Assembly (NCBI GenBank): GCA_026874595.1
Contig: CM049317.1
Coordinates: 74,776,618 to 74,840,617, forward strand
Direction of reading: 5' to 3'
DNA: 64,000 bases
Source of the DNA: Sipunculus nudus
Lineage: Eukaryota; Annelida; Sipuncula; Golfingiida; Sipunculidae
Part shown: positions 1 to 11,929 of the stretch, one piece after another
Layout of the letters: each line of letters starts with the position of its first letter
Position numbering within the stretch: the stretch's first letter is position 1
Notes under the pieces: model-generated
What the model saw: the letters and a program-made list of their open reading frames with translations, nothing else
What the model was told of the DNA's origin: nothing
The model's database searches: none
Program-made: the position numbers and the translations under genes

Positions 1-1
1 C

Positions 2-157
2 GGAAGTGCTTTAATTGACATAAAGTGTAAGCAATGCCGACAAACTGATGGCATAGAAGAGATTAATTCTTATAACGAGCAAGTAAAATCATTATATTAT
101 AAATCAAAGTTAGAGGGATATGTTATAAATATAGGTTTGGACATGTCGGTTATTTGA
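2..157 (+). CDS. Possible 3' terminal exon, partial at window edge
   Basis: Frame 2 is open from the first base for 51 codons and stops at TGA 155-157. The peptide contains a CKQC (CxxC) pair near residue 10 and ends IGLDMSVI. Composition looks protein-like, with mixed charged, polar and aliphatic residues and no low-complexity run. The start must lie left of the window or behind a splice acceptor. No AATAAA polyadenylation signal is evident in the following few hundred bases, and a dispersed repeat begins within 30 bases. I do not recognise the family. In DNA this AT-rich a 51-codon open run is uncommon but can occur by chance, so this is only a candidate. Confidence 0.3.
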   Translation, partial: GSALIDIKCKQCRQTDGIEEINSYNEQVKSLYYKSKLEGYVINIGLDMSVI

Positions 158-184
158 ACACCTCTTATGAATGCTTACCTTAAT

Positions 185-250
185 CAAAAGGTAGACGGAC
201 GACGGGCGCTGCGCCGTGGATATATTGCTTACAAGTGAGCTAATGACTAC
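185..250 (+). repeat. End fragment of GACGGACGACGG-type dispersed repeat
   Basis: The stretch has GACGGACGACGGGCGC followed by a GTGGATATATTGCTTACAAG segment and GTGAGCTAA. The same order (GACGGAC..., a CCATGGCTATAGCTCAC-like segment, then GTGAG) recurs near 18.3 kb, and a relative with TATAGCTCA/GACTTTCAGTCAG recurs at 14.6, 28.6 and 33.7 kb. It is a short terminal remnant and no coding potential is implied. Confidence 0.55.
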
Positions 251-479
251 AGATCTGCAACCATTGGCAATCTTTCAATTCATCGTTATAAATATTGAAC
301 ATACCAACAAGGTAGTTTTAACAAATACAATAATCGAATATATGGACACCGTATCATTCCTGTTTCACGAGAAAAAAAACACGTTGTTCCCTTGTTCATG
401 TCATTTACACTTCATTTGCTTAACATATCTTGTACAACTGGTTATAGCAAAGACGTACTCTCCATGGCACAGATGTTGG

Positions 480-610
480 TGTTCGGTTGTCTTTAGTGAT
501 GGAGGAAATCAGGGGACCCGGAGGAAAACAAAGACCACTGACGAGCCACTACAACCCACTCTAATAGCCACCCCGGGAATCGAACCCGGGTGGTAGGCGA
601 AGAAAGCTGA
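480..610 (-). repeat. tRNA-like SINE fragment, copy 1
   Basis: On the minus strand the segment reads as a T-arm with a pol III B box, GGTTCGATTCC, inside a perfect 5-bp stem (CCGGG/CCCGG). A tail follows whose plus-strand form is CTACAACCCACTCT. Positions 549-591 align without gaps to 38528-38570 with about 36 of 43 identical bases, so this is a dispersed family and not a tRNA gene. No convincing A box or acceptor stem is present, so the tRNA 5' half is lost or diverged. Confidence 0.55.
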
Positions 611-619
611 GTGTGTTTA

Positions 620-2395
620 AACACAACTGTCAAGAACTAATTTATTTTTATCTAATTAGATACATTATTTTTCATGTATATGCATTAAGTAGGCGAAGTC
701 ATGTATTTTATTTTTAATTACATGTAATATGTAATTATCTTCACACAAAAGGAGGTGACGGGGTATTGACAGAACATCTTCCTTACAAATCATGAATTGA
801 TAAATTAATATGCACGGAAATTATAACTAAGTATAAAGTATACGAACGTTTTTTTTGCAATTATACAGGTCGATAAAAGAATTTTTCCCCTACCACCGAT
901 CTTCGCCAGAATACCAATAATTTATTTTTTAACCTGCACAGTAAAACTGAGCGAGGATAAATTACGTGATGCTTCCGAGGAAAGCCACAGAGCTGCAGCT
1001 CGTTGAAACGGTTCGTTCAAACACAGAGTATGTATACAGGAACAACAACTGCGGCGAGAAGTCAGAAAACCGACCGTATGAGCGGCGGAGTAACCCGCCT
1101 AGCTGACTAATGACCGCCATTAGCAGCGACTAGAACAATGTAGGCAACAATCTGTCGGTATTATAAGGATCAAGAGGCTAACCAGTAAAGCCTATACAAC
1201 CATGCACACGGGGCTATAAACCGACGGAAGAACATGGCTAAAAAGCCGACGGAACACAACCCGTTACAGGAAGTGGCCGAATATACGTGGGTGGCCGGAG
1301 TTTCTTTGCAGTAAAGCCAGGGACGCTGGTGAAATATTCCAACCTTCAGGTGTGACTAGCTTGTAAAAATTAATGAGCCTCTCAGGTAAAGATGTTACTT
1401 TCTTTCCCAGGTTGCCGACAATATCGTCAGATAGCTACAGGTACAACATGTTACGCCTCGTGAGTTACGTGTTTGACTATGAATGAATGTGTTTCGTGTC
1501 AGTAAAAATACACCTATGTCATAACACGCCAACGGACTAACGTTCATCTTCTTATTTTAAGGGCATGTTCAGGATTGTTAGGATATTATGTTATCATATG
1601 GGTGAGCTTTCTCCAAAATACGAAGTGTAAAACGCCAAAACAGAACCTGAATATTATACATTTTATATTAAAATAACAAAATTGTGATTAAGTTTTCTTT
1701 TCCTTATTTTCCTTTTCTTGAACTCAAATATATATGTATATGAATGTGTTAAAAGTGTTATTTATTTTTTCCATCAAAAGGGATGGGAAGTACTAAAACT
1801 AATTAAAGTAATTCCAGGTTATTAATTTTTTAAATACGTCCGGAGTAGATTTGACATGTCATTACGTATGATCATGCGGAATGTAATAACGCTTTACTGG
1901 TTAGACGTTCACACCTAGAACTAGGGCAAACGTACTGCAAAGTTATATTAATTTCTAAAAAAAATCATTGTCCTATTATCATAAGGCTGACAGTATCTCT
2001 TGAAAATTATACCATGAAAATATACAATAAAATGGAGCGAGAAATTACCAATGAGTACAAAATGAGTCCAGGGTTTACCGTTAATTGACAGTATAAGAAG
2101 TTCAAGGTCACCATGAGGTCACATAACATTAATATCTTAATAGATCGGGATATATAAAATAAACCTAAAGATACCATTAACAGAACATTTTAACTAGCAA
2201 AAGTCACTCTCCACTGTCTGATAACAAACGGATATCTTTGCAAATACATTCCCATACGTTGAAATTCGGTCTTTTTTCTTACGGTCTTATTTTCCCTCTC
2301 GTTATATGCTCATCCTGATTTGCGATAGTAAACCTGTAAATGTTTATGATTTTGTTCTCATACCAAAAACTGTATTAGAAATAATATTAAATGAA
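620..2395. other. AT-rich spacer with one GC-richer island
   Basis: No recognisable gene. Positions about 1010-1330 are noticeably GC-richer than their surroundings and free of simple repeats, which can mark an unannotated exon or a conserved regulatory block. No splice-bounded open frame was found there. Confidence 0.5.
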
Positions 2396-2401
2396 CATTT
2401 A

Positions 2402-2457
2402 AATAATAATAATAATAATAATAAAAACAATAACAATAATGATGATGATGAAGAAGA
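2402..2457. repeat. Compound trinucleotide microsatellite
   Basis: An (AAT)n run grades into AAC/AAT, then GATGATGATG and GAAGAAGAA. The neighbouring short open frames that encode Asn, Asp and Glu runs are translations of this tract. Confidence 0.9.
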
Positions 2458-2459
2458 AA

Positions 2460-3020
2460 CTTTCTCAATGTCTTATTCGGTTCGGTATAATACAAGCGAA
2501 CATGAAAATGTACTCGGAAAAGTGCTATTATAAATCACACTTTCAAGTTGGAACAAGCTACAAAATATCGAGACAGAAACAAAATCATTCAGTTAGCGAG
2601 TCTTGGTTAAAACTAAGTATTTTAAAGCCAGCTCATCACTTGGCAAATCTGTCAAATTTATGTGATTTCTTGCTGACTCTACATACAATTTTAAGAACGA
2701 TAGGTAATTCCTGCTGGGAAAGGTTCTTGTAATAAAATGCCTCTGTGACGATGAATGTCCTTGTTTATCTACAAGTAGTTAGTAAATGCGTCCATGTTGA
2801 CAAACAGACAAGACGTGTAACTAAAGGCGGTTGGTTGCAAATGTGCGGAAGCTGAAAGGTCACTATTTACAAAACACCATCTACAAACTCTGGTTAATCT
2901 GACTAGCTTCCAGAGGTCCTTGCTAAATATGTTTGGATTATTTTGGCGCCCACCCCCGCTTGTTATAATTTCTGGCCTATATGTATTTAAAGATCAAGGG
3001 AATATCTTTAGTAAATAGAT
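2460..3020. other. AT-rich spacer, nothing recognised
   Basis: Only short chance frames are present. The 97-aa frame ending at 2732 begins in the microsatellite and has no recognisable domain. Confidence 0.5.
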
Positions 3021-3022
3021 GT

Positions 3023-3130
3023 CAGATACTGGAATAGACCCCTTTAAGGAGTTTCATATATTTAACCATTCAGATATTGGATAGACCCCTTAACGAGTTT
3101 GATATATTTAGGTAACCATTCAGATATTCC
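3023..3130. repeat. Short tandem duplication, ~48-50 bp unit
   Basis: CAGATACTGGAATAGACCCC at 3023, CAGATATTGGATAGACCCC at 3071 and CAGATATTCC at 3121 mark the starts of two full units and a truncated third. The units share the TTTATATATTTA...AACCATT segment at their ends. Confidence 0.8.
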
Positions 3131-3480
3131 ATCAGTGTCATCCACACGTTTTTCTGTGAACGAAAGTAAACGATATCATATATATCTTTGAATAAGATGA
3201 ATTTGTATGACAGGTCGTCCGAGTGATATATACAGAAATCCAGATAAATGTAAGCTTGTTTAATTTAAAGCATGCAATAACTAATCGATTTATACAACTA
3301 TCAATTTCATTTTAAGAGTTTTTAATTCCAAAATATTGGGCAATATATCACTTTCCATAGGAAAGGGGGAAAAAAGGGCCAAAATGACAATGAAGCTGTC
3401 TTTAAATGTAGGTTATAATATATGTCTAGCTACATTTACACCAAATTTATAAATCAAAATAATCTGAATGGTTCGGCGAG

Positions 3481-3483
<3 letters not shown>

Positions 3484-3533
<50 letters not shown>
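3484..3533. repeat. (AT)n microsatellite
   Basis: An uninterrupted run of about 25 AT dinucleotides. Confidence 0.95.
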
Positions 3534-3536
<3 letters not shown>

Positions 3537-3539
3537 TGA

Positions 3540-6500
3540 TATCGTACATAGTTCTGCCACGCAATACAGAACATTTTCTCCATTTATTTGCCGTAGGTCA
3601 CAGATAACACCGTTAAAGAAAAATCAACTTAATCTGATGCTAGAATAAACACGCACATATTTATCAAAAAGCGAGTCAAATATATTACCCTAATTTGTCA
3701 AGTGCTAAATTTTTAAACTGTTCTACTTATTTGTACAAAATCTGGTCGACTAATAAATACATACATGTAATCCATAACGGAACAAGACGTTATAATAAGC
3801 ATTTATTTTACATCTTAATTGTGATATTTGATTTTACTCATTTTCAATGTTACTTATGTTAGATCTTTTAAACAAATATTTCTTCTTTTTTTATTAAATT
3901 TCTCCAAATCATTATCGCAAAAAATACTATTATTTTCCGATACCACTTTGAAAAAGATAAAATATTCAATGACATTATAGTGACCATGTCAACAATGGTC
4001 AGGTGAAATCTCTTCTGTAAGGTTAACCACCAAAGCAATTTTCAGAAAACATGTTTAAAGCGATATACCAAATAACGAAAATAGTGGAGAATGTTAATGG
4101 CAAAAGAAGACCCATCTTTCGTACTAGTATGGTGATTTATCTTCAGGAAACATACATTCCACACACGCACTTTAATTCTTTTTCCTGAGCTGCTTAATGT
4201 TGGATTAGTTTTTATAAAATAATCAGTTGATAATGTAAAGGAATGGAAGGTAAAAATCAAAAGTCGAGAGGTACATTGAATATTCCCATGCAACCACGTG
4301 GCGGTCAATACAAAAACAATCTACGCGGTACCCTGGCAACCTGCACACAAATGCTTCATATTAAAGCCAAACAAACCAGGCGTCTTACATGGCTTCCTTT
4401 CATCAAGTTGTTGATTCAATATGTGACGGAAACGAGCAACAAGTCGGACGGAATACCGACCAATATTGTAAGCAAATGCTCTATAAGTATACAACTCACA
4501 GAAGCGGAGAGTACTGGTGATAGCAGGGATATTCAGTTACGCGAAATTTAATATATTTTATAAAACCCACTAATTTATCATTGAAATTTCTAATAAACCA
4601 AAGTAATATTATAAGAATTTGACTCTCAAAAGATCATGGTTAAACAATATGCATGGACAGTGAATTACCTATCACTATTATAGACGTGTTCATTAAACTA
4701 AATTGCCCTAAACCTTATTTTTCTAAATTCTTATATGTTGGCAAAATTGAAAAATGAATGACAAAATTCGCCAAGACATGGTGAATAGACCATAACGTTG
4801 TTTCGCCACGAAATCATTGTTGCCCTGAGAGATCGTAAGACTCTAGCCAATGAATGCCTAACAGCTGCTGCTTGTGGTCTGCGCTTAAATGCATCCAAGA
4901 AAAGATACACGATACCGGCACAGCTTATACACGGTGGAATTTAAAGAAAAAACACGTGGAACCGCGTGAAAAGTCAGCGTGTTTCCAACAACGGAGCATT
5001 TCTCCCGGACCAATTCCCTGCCAACTTCTTTTCACCGTGACAGAGTTCGCCTGGACCAGACGTGGACTAGAAATGCTAGTACATATACCTTGTATTAGGC
5101 TTCCTGTTTATAGTATGTTTACGTTACGTATGTTATATCTGTTTGTGTGTTTATACAGCCCAGGAGAGATCCGTTTATATATGTCTAGGTCGGGGTACGG
5201 CCGCTTGCTAAATAGATTTTATAGAACCCCGACATAACATGTTCTGGCCTCAGGGCTTCTTGATGCGATGCCTTTCTTTGTATATAGCAGTTTTGGTCTT
5301 TACACAAATATTTCTCACCTACCATCGGTGTAATAACTACCATTTGTTGTCACAAAAAGAGACACGTTAGTATTATTGTCTACATAACAATACAGGGCTG
5401 TTCCTTTACAATCGCGGAATGCTCAAGGATTGTCTATATTCACCAGATGGCTCTCAGCTGATGGAAAGAAAAATATGTTTCAATTACAGGTCCTGATAGG
5501 TTCAAATTATTATCTTAAATTCTTACTATCTTTAATGATATTAATGATATTAAAATATTGTATCACATGCGGAGTACCAGCTTTTGAAATATGTTGTCCT
5601 GTCAGGAGTTCTTATAACCATGAATTTCATTTGAAAAAAAAGAGAATGTATGAAAAATGAGAAATATATAATTTCATAATGCTTCCTGTTCCTGTTCGTG
5701 ATTAAAAATTTGCAAGAGTACGTCATTATGGAATGTAGTTTTATTCCAGAAGTAAAGAAACACATATTACAAAATCGTTCCATGACTGCAACCCCTTATA
5801 ATTATTGGTCTGCAAATGGGTGATCGCACCGACATAGCAGTTACCCATGAGCTGAAAATGTTAGGACAATGATGACTTAATTTAAGGGGCTTACAGTGTA
5901 CAGTAATTGTTTTGTTAAACAGGTTTATAGGGGTAAAGATATTAGCAATATATCATTAATTTCGACGTGCGACTTGCGACATCTGGTTTTTAGTCTGTAT
6001 GAAAGACGACAACTGCACGGATATAGCATATAAAAAATAATCCGACGAGAGTCTAAAAGTGGAAATCTGCGAATAGAGTTTGTGGGGATTGGACCCTTAT
6101 CGGTCGAGACGAAGCCGGAATAGCTGACCACGACCTCGTCGGTAAAATATATTAGGATACTTCTGTAATAATTTTCTTCTTACACGTCATATTTGACAAT
6201 TGTCTGTTCAAAAAGTAATCACCAGCGACTGAAAAATATTGTATTCCCACGTTTACTATCTTATGTTTAAAAATCCAGGTATACAGCAAATGCAACACGT
6301 GCGACATCTCTACCCGTTTTATAACTGAAGAAATATGATGACCTGACCGTCATAATTAATTTAAGAAAGGTGTGAACTGATTTGTATCCTCTTAGGTTTG
6401 CCCTATATATCCTGATATTTGACACAACCCTTAATAAAATAAATTTTCGCAGATATTTCCTACTTATTCGCTAGTGTTTTTTTGTCCTTATATTTTCAAC

Positions 6501-7630
6501 AAAGAAGATAATGACCATTTGTAACTGACATTAAAGCCGTCACCTTCTTTCATACCGTAACATCCGTGTACTTTTAATAGTGTTTAAATAGAAAAGGCTT
6601 ATAGCACGTTCCTATATTTAAACCTTCTGTATTTGCAGTCACGTCCTACTTTTTCGTAAATACATGACTCTGAAGATAATTTATGTAGACTGATGTAACC
6701 CTGACATTTAGAAACGACTCTCTTATGTTGGAGGGGTAAAACTACTCGAGCCACACTTGTTAAAACAATTAAGATCAAGATGATTAATATTTTTGACGAA
6801 AGAATACTTGTTATGAAGATCTATTAGAAATCAGTCCAAATAATTTACCTGCCTCATTTTGGTACTGATTAGTATTATGGAACGCACTAGCAATTATTTC
6901 TGGTTTTGCAGGCCCCTGCACGAACATTTCCCATTTCATATTAAGTAGTCATGTGATATTAATATCAAAAGGGCAGTTACATGTATATAGCAAGATCTTT
7001 TGCTGTCGCCTACAATAACGTTCTGATCAGAGACTTGCACAATTTGGTTTGTGATAACAATGTGAAACAGCATCTTGTTTAAATGAGCGTGTACGTTACC
7101 AACACGGGCTATTAACTTAATATTTATTTTGTTACAGTTACCTAAACTTTATGGGCTACCGTCTTAAAGTTAATATTTGAACTCATTAAACCAAGTACAG
7201 AAAAGCACATGTACACATTTTGTGATAAAAAAAGCAAGAAGGAGAAATGTTTGAACGCCAACTTCTCCGAAAACATTGGGAACCTTCCTTTCTTAGAATA
7301 TGAATATCGCTGGTCCAGAGGGCGCTGGGTGACTACTGATGAAGAGGAAGGTGGTCATATGAAAATATTTCATCAACAAACCTTCGTTAAGTTCAGGTTG
7401 GTTTTAACTTATCCTCTTCTCTAAGGATGGGTTCATGGCCTGTTGGTGGCATTGTGTGTTTACTGAGGATGTAGGTGACGGAATACGTGGTTATTTTGTA
7501 AGCGAGGTTATTTTATAAGTCTTAAAGGTTTCATGTACACGGGAATATAAGATTAGAGATAGTCCAGAAGTCATAACCTGTCGTTAAGACATTAGAGCAA
7601 GTCTGTGATTCTGTATCGAGATGTTAACAT
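3540..7630. other. AT-rich spacer without recognised genes
   Basis: The longest ATG-initiated frame is 4854-5237 (+), 127 codons. It has no recognisable domain, no repeat structure and a Cys/Arg/Tyr-rich composition typical of a chance frame. Other frames here are shorter than 105 codons and equally anonymous. No RNA gene or mobile element was recognised. Confidence 0.5.
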
Positions 7631-7637
7631 TTAACCT

Positions 7638-7719
7638 GTAAGACACTGGTGGGGATCGAACCGGGGACCTTCTGCTCCGAGAGTCCAACCCCATAGCCAC
7701 TATAGGCTGCGTCCTGACA
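7638..7719 (-). repeat. tRNA-like element (SINE head or tRNA pseudogene)
   Basis: The minus strand has an A-box-like TGGCTATGGGG and, about 35 bases later, a perfect B-box core GGTTCGATCCC, giving the order and spacing of an internal pol III promoter. The T-stem pairs only in its two inner base pairs (G53-C61, G52-C62) and the acceptor stem does not close, so it is not a functional tRNA gene. It is most simply a SINE head or a decayed tRNA. Confidence 0.5.
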
Positions 7720-8660
7720 TCAGTAGTTTTTGTATAACACAGTTCGGACTAATCCAGATGTTAAGGAAGAAATAAAGTTAATAGACCGACTTTAAGTGGT
7801 AAAGTTGGAACCTTGAAGATTGGAAACTTTAATATAGAGCCTGCATTACTATCAATTATGTCATAGTGTGCTCCATGATGTGGTATTCCAGTCTAACATA
7901 GAGGGCCATGTACAGCCGTCTGAAAAGGTTCTGATGGAACAGACTATATATAATGTGAAAAGCGCAAAATAGTTGGGTAACAGCGACAAATGTATGGGTA
8001 ACAGGGAGAAATGCTCATGTTACACTGCTACTTTTGTCATTTTATAAATAAAAAATTCTGAGATTATTCCTACAATTATTCCGGGCTTCTTCACTATCTA
8101 CTGTTTTTCTCTGCTTAACTTGAATGAATTTATCACATGATCTTTTTTATGAATACTTTAATATATTTGCACAGATAACATTTCTTTTTTAACATAATGC
8201 CCGATATTGGTCGCGTATATGAACAATACATTTTTTCAGGTTTATACAATTATTCCTTTATCTTTTTCTTGATATTCTAGTGCCTGAGAAAACGTCACCT
8301 ATACTGGAATATCCTTAAAAATTTGAACCATAAATAATGTAGTAATCTTTGAATGAACTTTGACCTCTGTTGGCTGAATCCAATCCTTTTCCCGTCAACA
8401 TCTGTTTTGCCACCCGTCCTGCTTGGTATAACGTTTAGAGTGCAATGGAGGCAATGTCAGAGCATGGAATATTCTGATGGCTTCCCGGCATGCAATTCTC
8501 TTAGAGCGGAAGAGTTGGAACATTGAGGACTACACAAGTAGAAAGCTATGGAAAAATAAGTTTGCATACTCACGGTTAATAATAAGTGGCAAGCAAATTG
8601 CACGCTAACAGAAATATATTTCACTCGTAACAAAACTCAGCAGTCCTCGGCCCAATTAGC
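7720..8660. other. AT-rich spacer, nothing recognised
   Basis: No open frame, repeat or RNA gene could be supported on either strand. Confidence 0.5.
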
Positions 8661-8668
8661 ATGTAGAG

Positions 8669-8929
8669 ATGGCGGGTTGCCTGCGCTTACAGAGACGCGC
8701 GAGCAAAACAAAACGACGCCAATTACCCGAATGTTTCTCTAAGTCAACACATCTGGCCTATCTTGAAACAATCCTTCTTCCGTTACGGGACGGCGCCGGG
8801 CGAGCCGGTGTAACACTGGCGATCAGTACAGAGGACCAAACGCCTGAAAACAGGCAGAGACCCACAACATATCTCTTGTACTTGATTCCTCAATCCAGAG
8901 GCGATACCGTTACCTGTGCTCAACTCTGA
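8669..8929 (+). CDS. Small ORF of unknown status, 86 aa
   Basis: The frame has a true ATG with G at -3 and G at +4 and lies in a GC-richer island. The start context GAGATGGCGGG resembles a YY1 site overlapping a start codon. The peptide begins MAGCLRLQRR, is basic at its N-terminus, and shows no signal peptide, membrane segment or known motif. No neighbour supports it. It may be a chance frame in GC-rich DNA or a 5' exon whose donor I cannot identify. Confidence 0.15.
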   Translation: MAGCLRLQRRASKTKRRQLPECFSKSTHLAYLETILLPLRDGAGRAGVTLAISTEDQTPENRQRPTTYLLYLIPQSRGDTVTCAQL

Positions 8930-9480
8930 CGTCGGTTCGTTACAATTAATAACAAGATCCTGACATGCCGCATGCTAATTCTTATAATGATTAATTTCAA
9001 GGCTTTCCATAAGCAGTCTCAGTTACTGCTTCTTACTGATGAAAAGTTAATAGTGCTCATGCACTACAGCTCTGAAAGATCTTTGGACGATAATAGGTCT
9101 ATAAAAACAGTTTTTTTTTGCATTGTACTAGTATTCATTGCACCTGAAATATAGACATCATCGACCGAAATAGTATATAATGTGATTTAATAATTTTGCG
9201 TGTCTAACGTGTCTGTATGATTGGACAATAATCTTATAATAATCAGCTACTCAATGTCGTTATCATGAACGTCTTAAAATGACAATGTTGAATTCGTAAT
9301 AAACTAGCTGCAGCTAATCATAATTGGGGTTATATGGGGTTACTATATTATAACTTTCTATATTTTTTTTCCTTATTTTGCTTAAACAATTCCCTGAAAT
9401 GATGTAAAATATCTTCTGTTCTTTATTCCAGGTTTCACTCTCAAGAAGAAATTAAATTTGAACACAAGTTTAATGGTTCA
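8930..9480. other. AT-rich spacer, nothing recognised
   Basis: Only a 60-codon anonymous frame is present. Confidence 0.5.
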
Positions 9481-9484
9481 TATG

Positions 9485-9526
<42 letters not shown>

Positions 9527-9539
9527 TATATATATATAT
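9481..9539. repeat. (TA)n microsatellite with TG/AA interruptions
   Basis: TATGTATATG leads into a long TA run, interrupted once by TAAATA. Confidence 0.95.
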
Positions 9540-10375
9540 CATAATGTATGGAAAGCAAAACAGCGGTTGGTTTGACCCGTGTTCCAAGAGTCGTATTTGT
9601 TGATTGAAGCTATAGAGTGCGGAAACAAAAAACTACAAACAAGAAAGAACCGCTGCATGTTTATTCGTTTACCGGAAGAAGACAGTGCATGTATATCGCC
9701 ATGTACAGCTACGTACATGTGTTTATCTTACAGCCGTGTATCGTTGATCGTACCGCCTGTGCCAATAAATCACTTGTCTCAGCTTCACAGCAGCGCTGAC
9801 ATCTGATACCTTTTTTATATTTTAGGGTATTGAAATTCTTCTTACGTCAAATCTGCCACAACTCTTGAATCCTGCATTACTGTTCACACATGAGGAAATG
9901 TGATAATGTTGCGTTTTATTCAATTAATTCGATATTTTCGTTACACGCTTCTACTAGTTTGATATGTATTCCTACTTTTTATACTTATTTTCTAACATAA
10001 AACCCAGAGTAATAGTCACAGGAGGAAAAAAGTTTCGGTATTGGATAAACCCTTACTTTATACACCTAAAATTAAAACATCTGAGAGAACATGATTTCGG
10101 TATCGTTGTTACTTAAGATTTATCGAAACTACCTACTTCATGACCAAAATACATAAAAGTTAGGAAAAGTGGGAACCGAGGCGGTGATGATCGATCTGTA
10201 ATTAAATTAGTCTGTTTGTCATCTGCTGGTCCTTCTACGATGCAATTAAAAAGATAAACATGCTTAAGTTTTTTTTTCTGAAATGGATTACTTTATAACA
10301 TTAAAATGAAGTTTAGTTAACATAGTCATATAAAAAGTTTTGAGATAGTGCAAACACTTTGGCTTCTGCTGATAT
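9540..10375. other. Spacer, nothing recognised
   Basis: Two overlapping short frames at 9579-9806 are in different registers of the same DNA and neither matches a known family. Confidence 0.5.
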
Positions 10376-10376
10376 A

Positions 10377-10430
<54 letters not shown>
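10376..10430. repeat. (ATT)n microsatellite
   Basis: About 18 uninterrupted ATT units. Confidence 0.95.
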
Positions 10431-11904
10431 TTTTCAAATATGATTTATTATTTTTTTATGAAGAATAGCAACTTCTTCTGAGGGGACTAACTTTATTGTT
10501 TGCATATTTTTATGTGTCGTCTCAAAGGCGTCAACATACTTAAATTTATACACTATTTGCTGACACAGCTAAATCATCTATAATTATTTTTTTGTTATAT
10601 TATGGATAGTTTGCTTATTAATATTTATTTTTATTTGAAATGTTTATTGTAAAATGCAAGGAAAAGCTCAGGACACATGTATGAAGAGTATTTTCGCTTA
10701 GGGCCTACTTATCCTTCGTTAATCATTATAAACAAACCCTCCACTCCACAAACCAACACCCCTGATGGCGCAGATAATGTAAAACCGCTCCTGTGGTAAA
10801 TAAACCCGAGAACGATACACCGTGCGGCGTATCGGTAATAAAGTCTGCATGTTATGACAAAAACTTTGACAAATGACCGCCAAAAGCCGCCCTTTAACCC
10901 GGGCTTATATGAACATGCACCCAGATGTTTTATACCCCGACCTTAAGGTCAGATCTATGATTAAGCCAGGGGGTTGATGCATCAAGAAGTTTCAGCGCCA
11001 GGAATTGTAAAGGTTTTCACATCATCATCACATCATCGTCAACATAGATGTGTCTTAAAATATCCCCAGCATCACCAAAATAACCCCGTTGTCATGGTTA
11101 TTGCGAAGATTTTTTAGGGGTACATGATAGTGCGTATCTTTTAACAACTATGCTAGCGGAATGAACCCACAAAGGTTCCCGCGTGCAGAAAGTTCTTAGT
11201 TACAGAACAACTGTTCCTGCATGGTATGCCATTGATGTACACAGCTATCAGAAATAATCAGAACGTACACGGAGATATAGCGTATAATTCTCCTTGGATG
11301 AAAAACGCACAGGTATTTTATAAAACCTTGGAGTCAGCCGTGCATGGGCCCATGTGGAAAGAGATGTTAGTAACATAATTATAATCTCGCCGAATGGAGG
11401 GAAACGCTAGCTGCCCGGAACTTCAAGGTAAATACATAACCAATACGTTTATTACTTGAGTAATCTTTATATACCCGCGCGTTATTCCTGCCGGACCAAT
11501 AAAGTGACGCCATGGGTGTTTATAACGGCTTAACATAAATCGACTCAGTGTAACTTTACCTTGTCTGACGCGATGGTAGATCCAGCGAACACCAGTAGAT
11601 GGTGAATCCTATTAATCACCAGTCGACCCCGGATCGGATCTGACCCAGATTTACCGATGATGCTGCGAAGATCTCAACGTGGGGTGCCGAATCACACCTG
11701 TAACAAGATGGAAGAAGTTCCGCTTAGCGGTGGCCTTATAGCCCTACTTGGGGGCCGGGAGACCCGCTGATATGCTGGGACCTCACCGACACGTGGTCTG
11801 CGGATCATACAAGTATAAACTGCTCCAAGTTGATTCCCTCAGCATCCCTAACCCCCTGCCGCGTACACAAACGGCCTCCCTTCATTTGTTCTACCTGTAT
11901 GGGC
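10431..11904. other. Spacer grading into GC-richer DNA
   Basis: The left part is AT-rich. From about 10.74 to 10.99 kb and again from about 11.44 kb the base composition rises and simple repeats disappear, which may mark regulatory sequence. No exon with both splice sites was identified. Confidence 0.45.
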
Positions 11905-11909
11905 CTTGT

Positions 11910-11920
11910 AACATGGCGGC
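11910..11920 (+). promoter_or_regulatory. YY1-like site overlapping a start codon
   Basis: AACATGGCGGC matches the known YY1 consensus AANATGGCGGC exactly. In animals this motif often lies just downstream of the transcription start and overlaps the initiator ATG, as it does here. Confidence 0.3.
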
Positions 11921-11929
11921 CAGGGGCAG
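11913..11929 (+). CDS. Candidate very short first coding exon
   Basis: ATGGCGGCCAGGGGCAG is followed by GTAAAA, so the exon end reads CAG|GTAAAA, a good splice donor. The ATG has A at -3 and G at +4. It would encode MAARG plus a split codon. The exon lies in a GC-richer island. No partner exon could be identified, and the frame is also open upstream, so the start is uncertain. Confidence 0.2.

Noticed and set aside
541-600. Functional tRNA gene
   Set aside because: Only the T-arm is intact, and a second copy with the same non-tRNA tail exists at 38.5 kb, so it is a SINE fragment.
4854-5237. 127-codon ATG frame, the longest in the window
   Set aside because: No motif, no splice or promoter context, and composition typical of a chance frame.
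11088-11101. RFX X-box-like sites at 11088, 22697 and 41237
   Set aside because: Each has one mismatch to a degenerate consensus. About this many are expected by chance in 64 kb.
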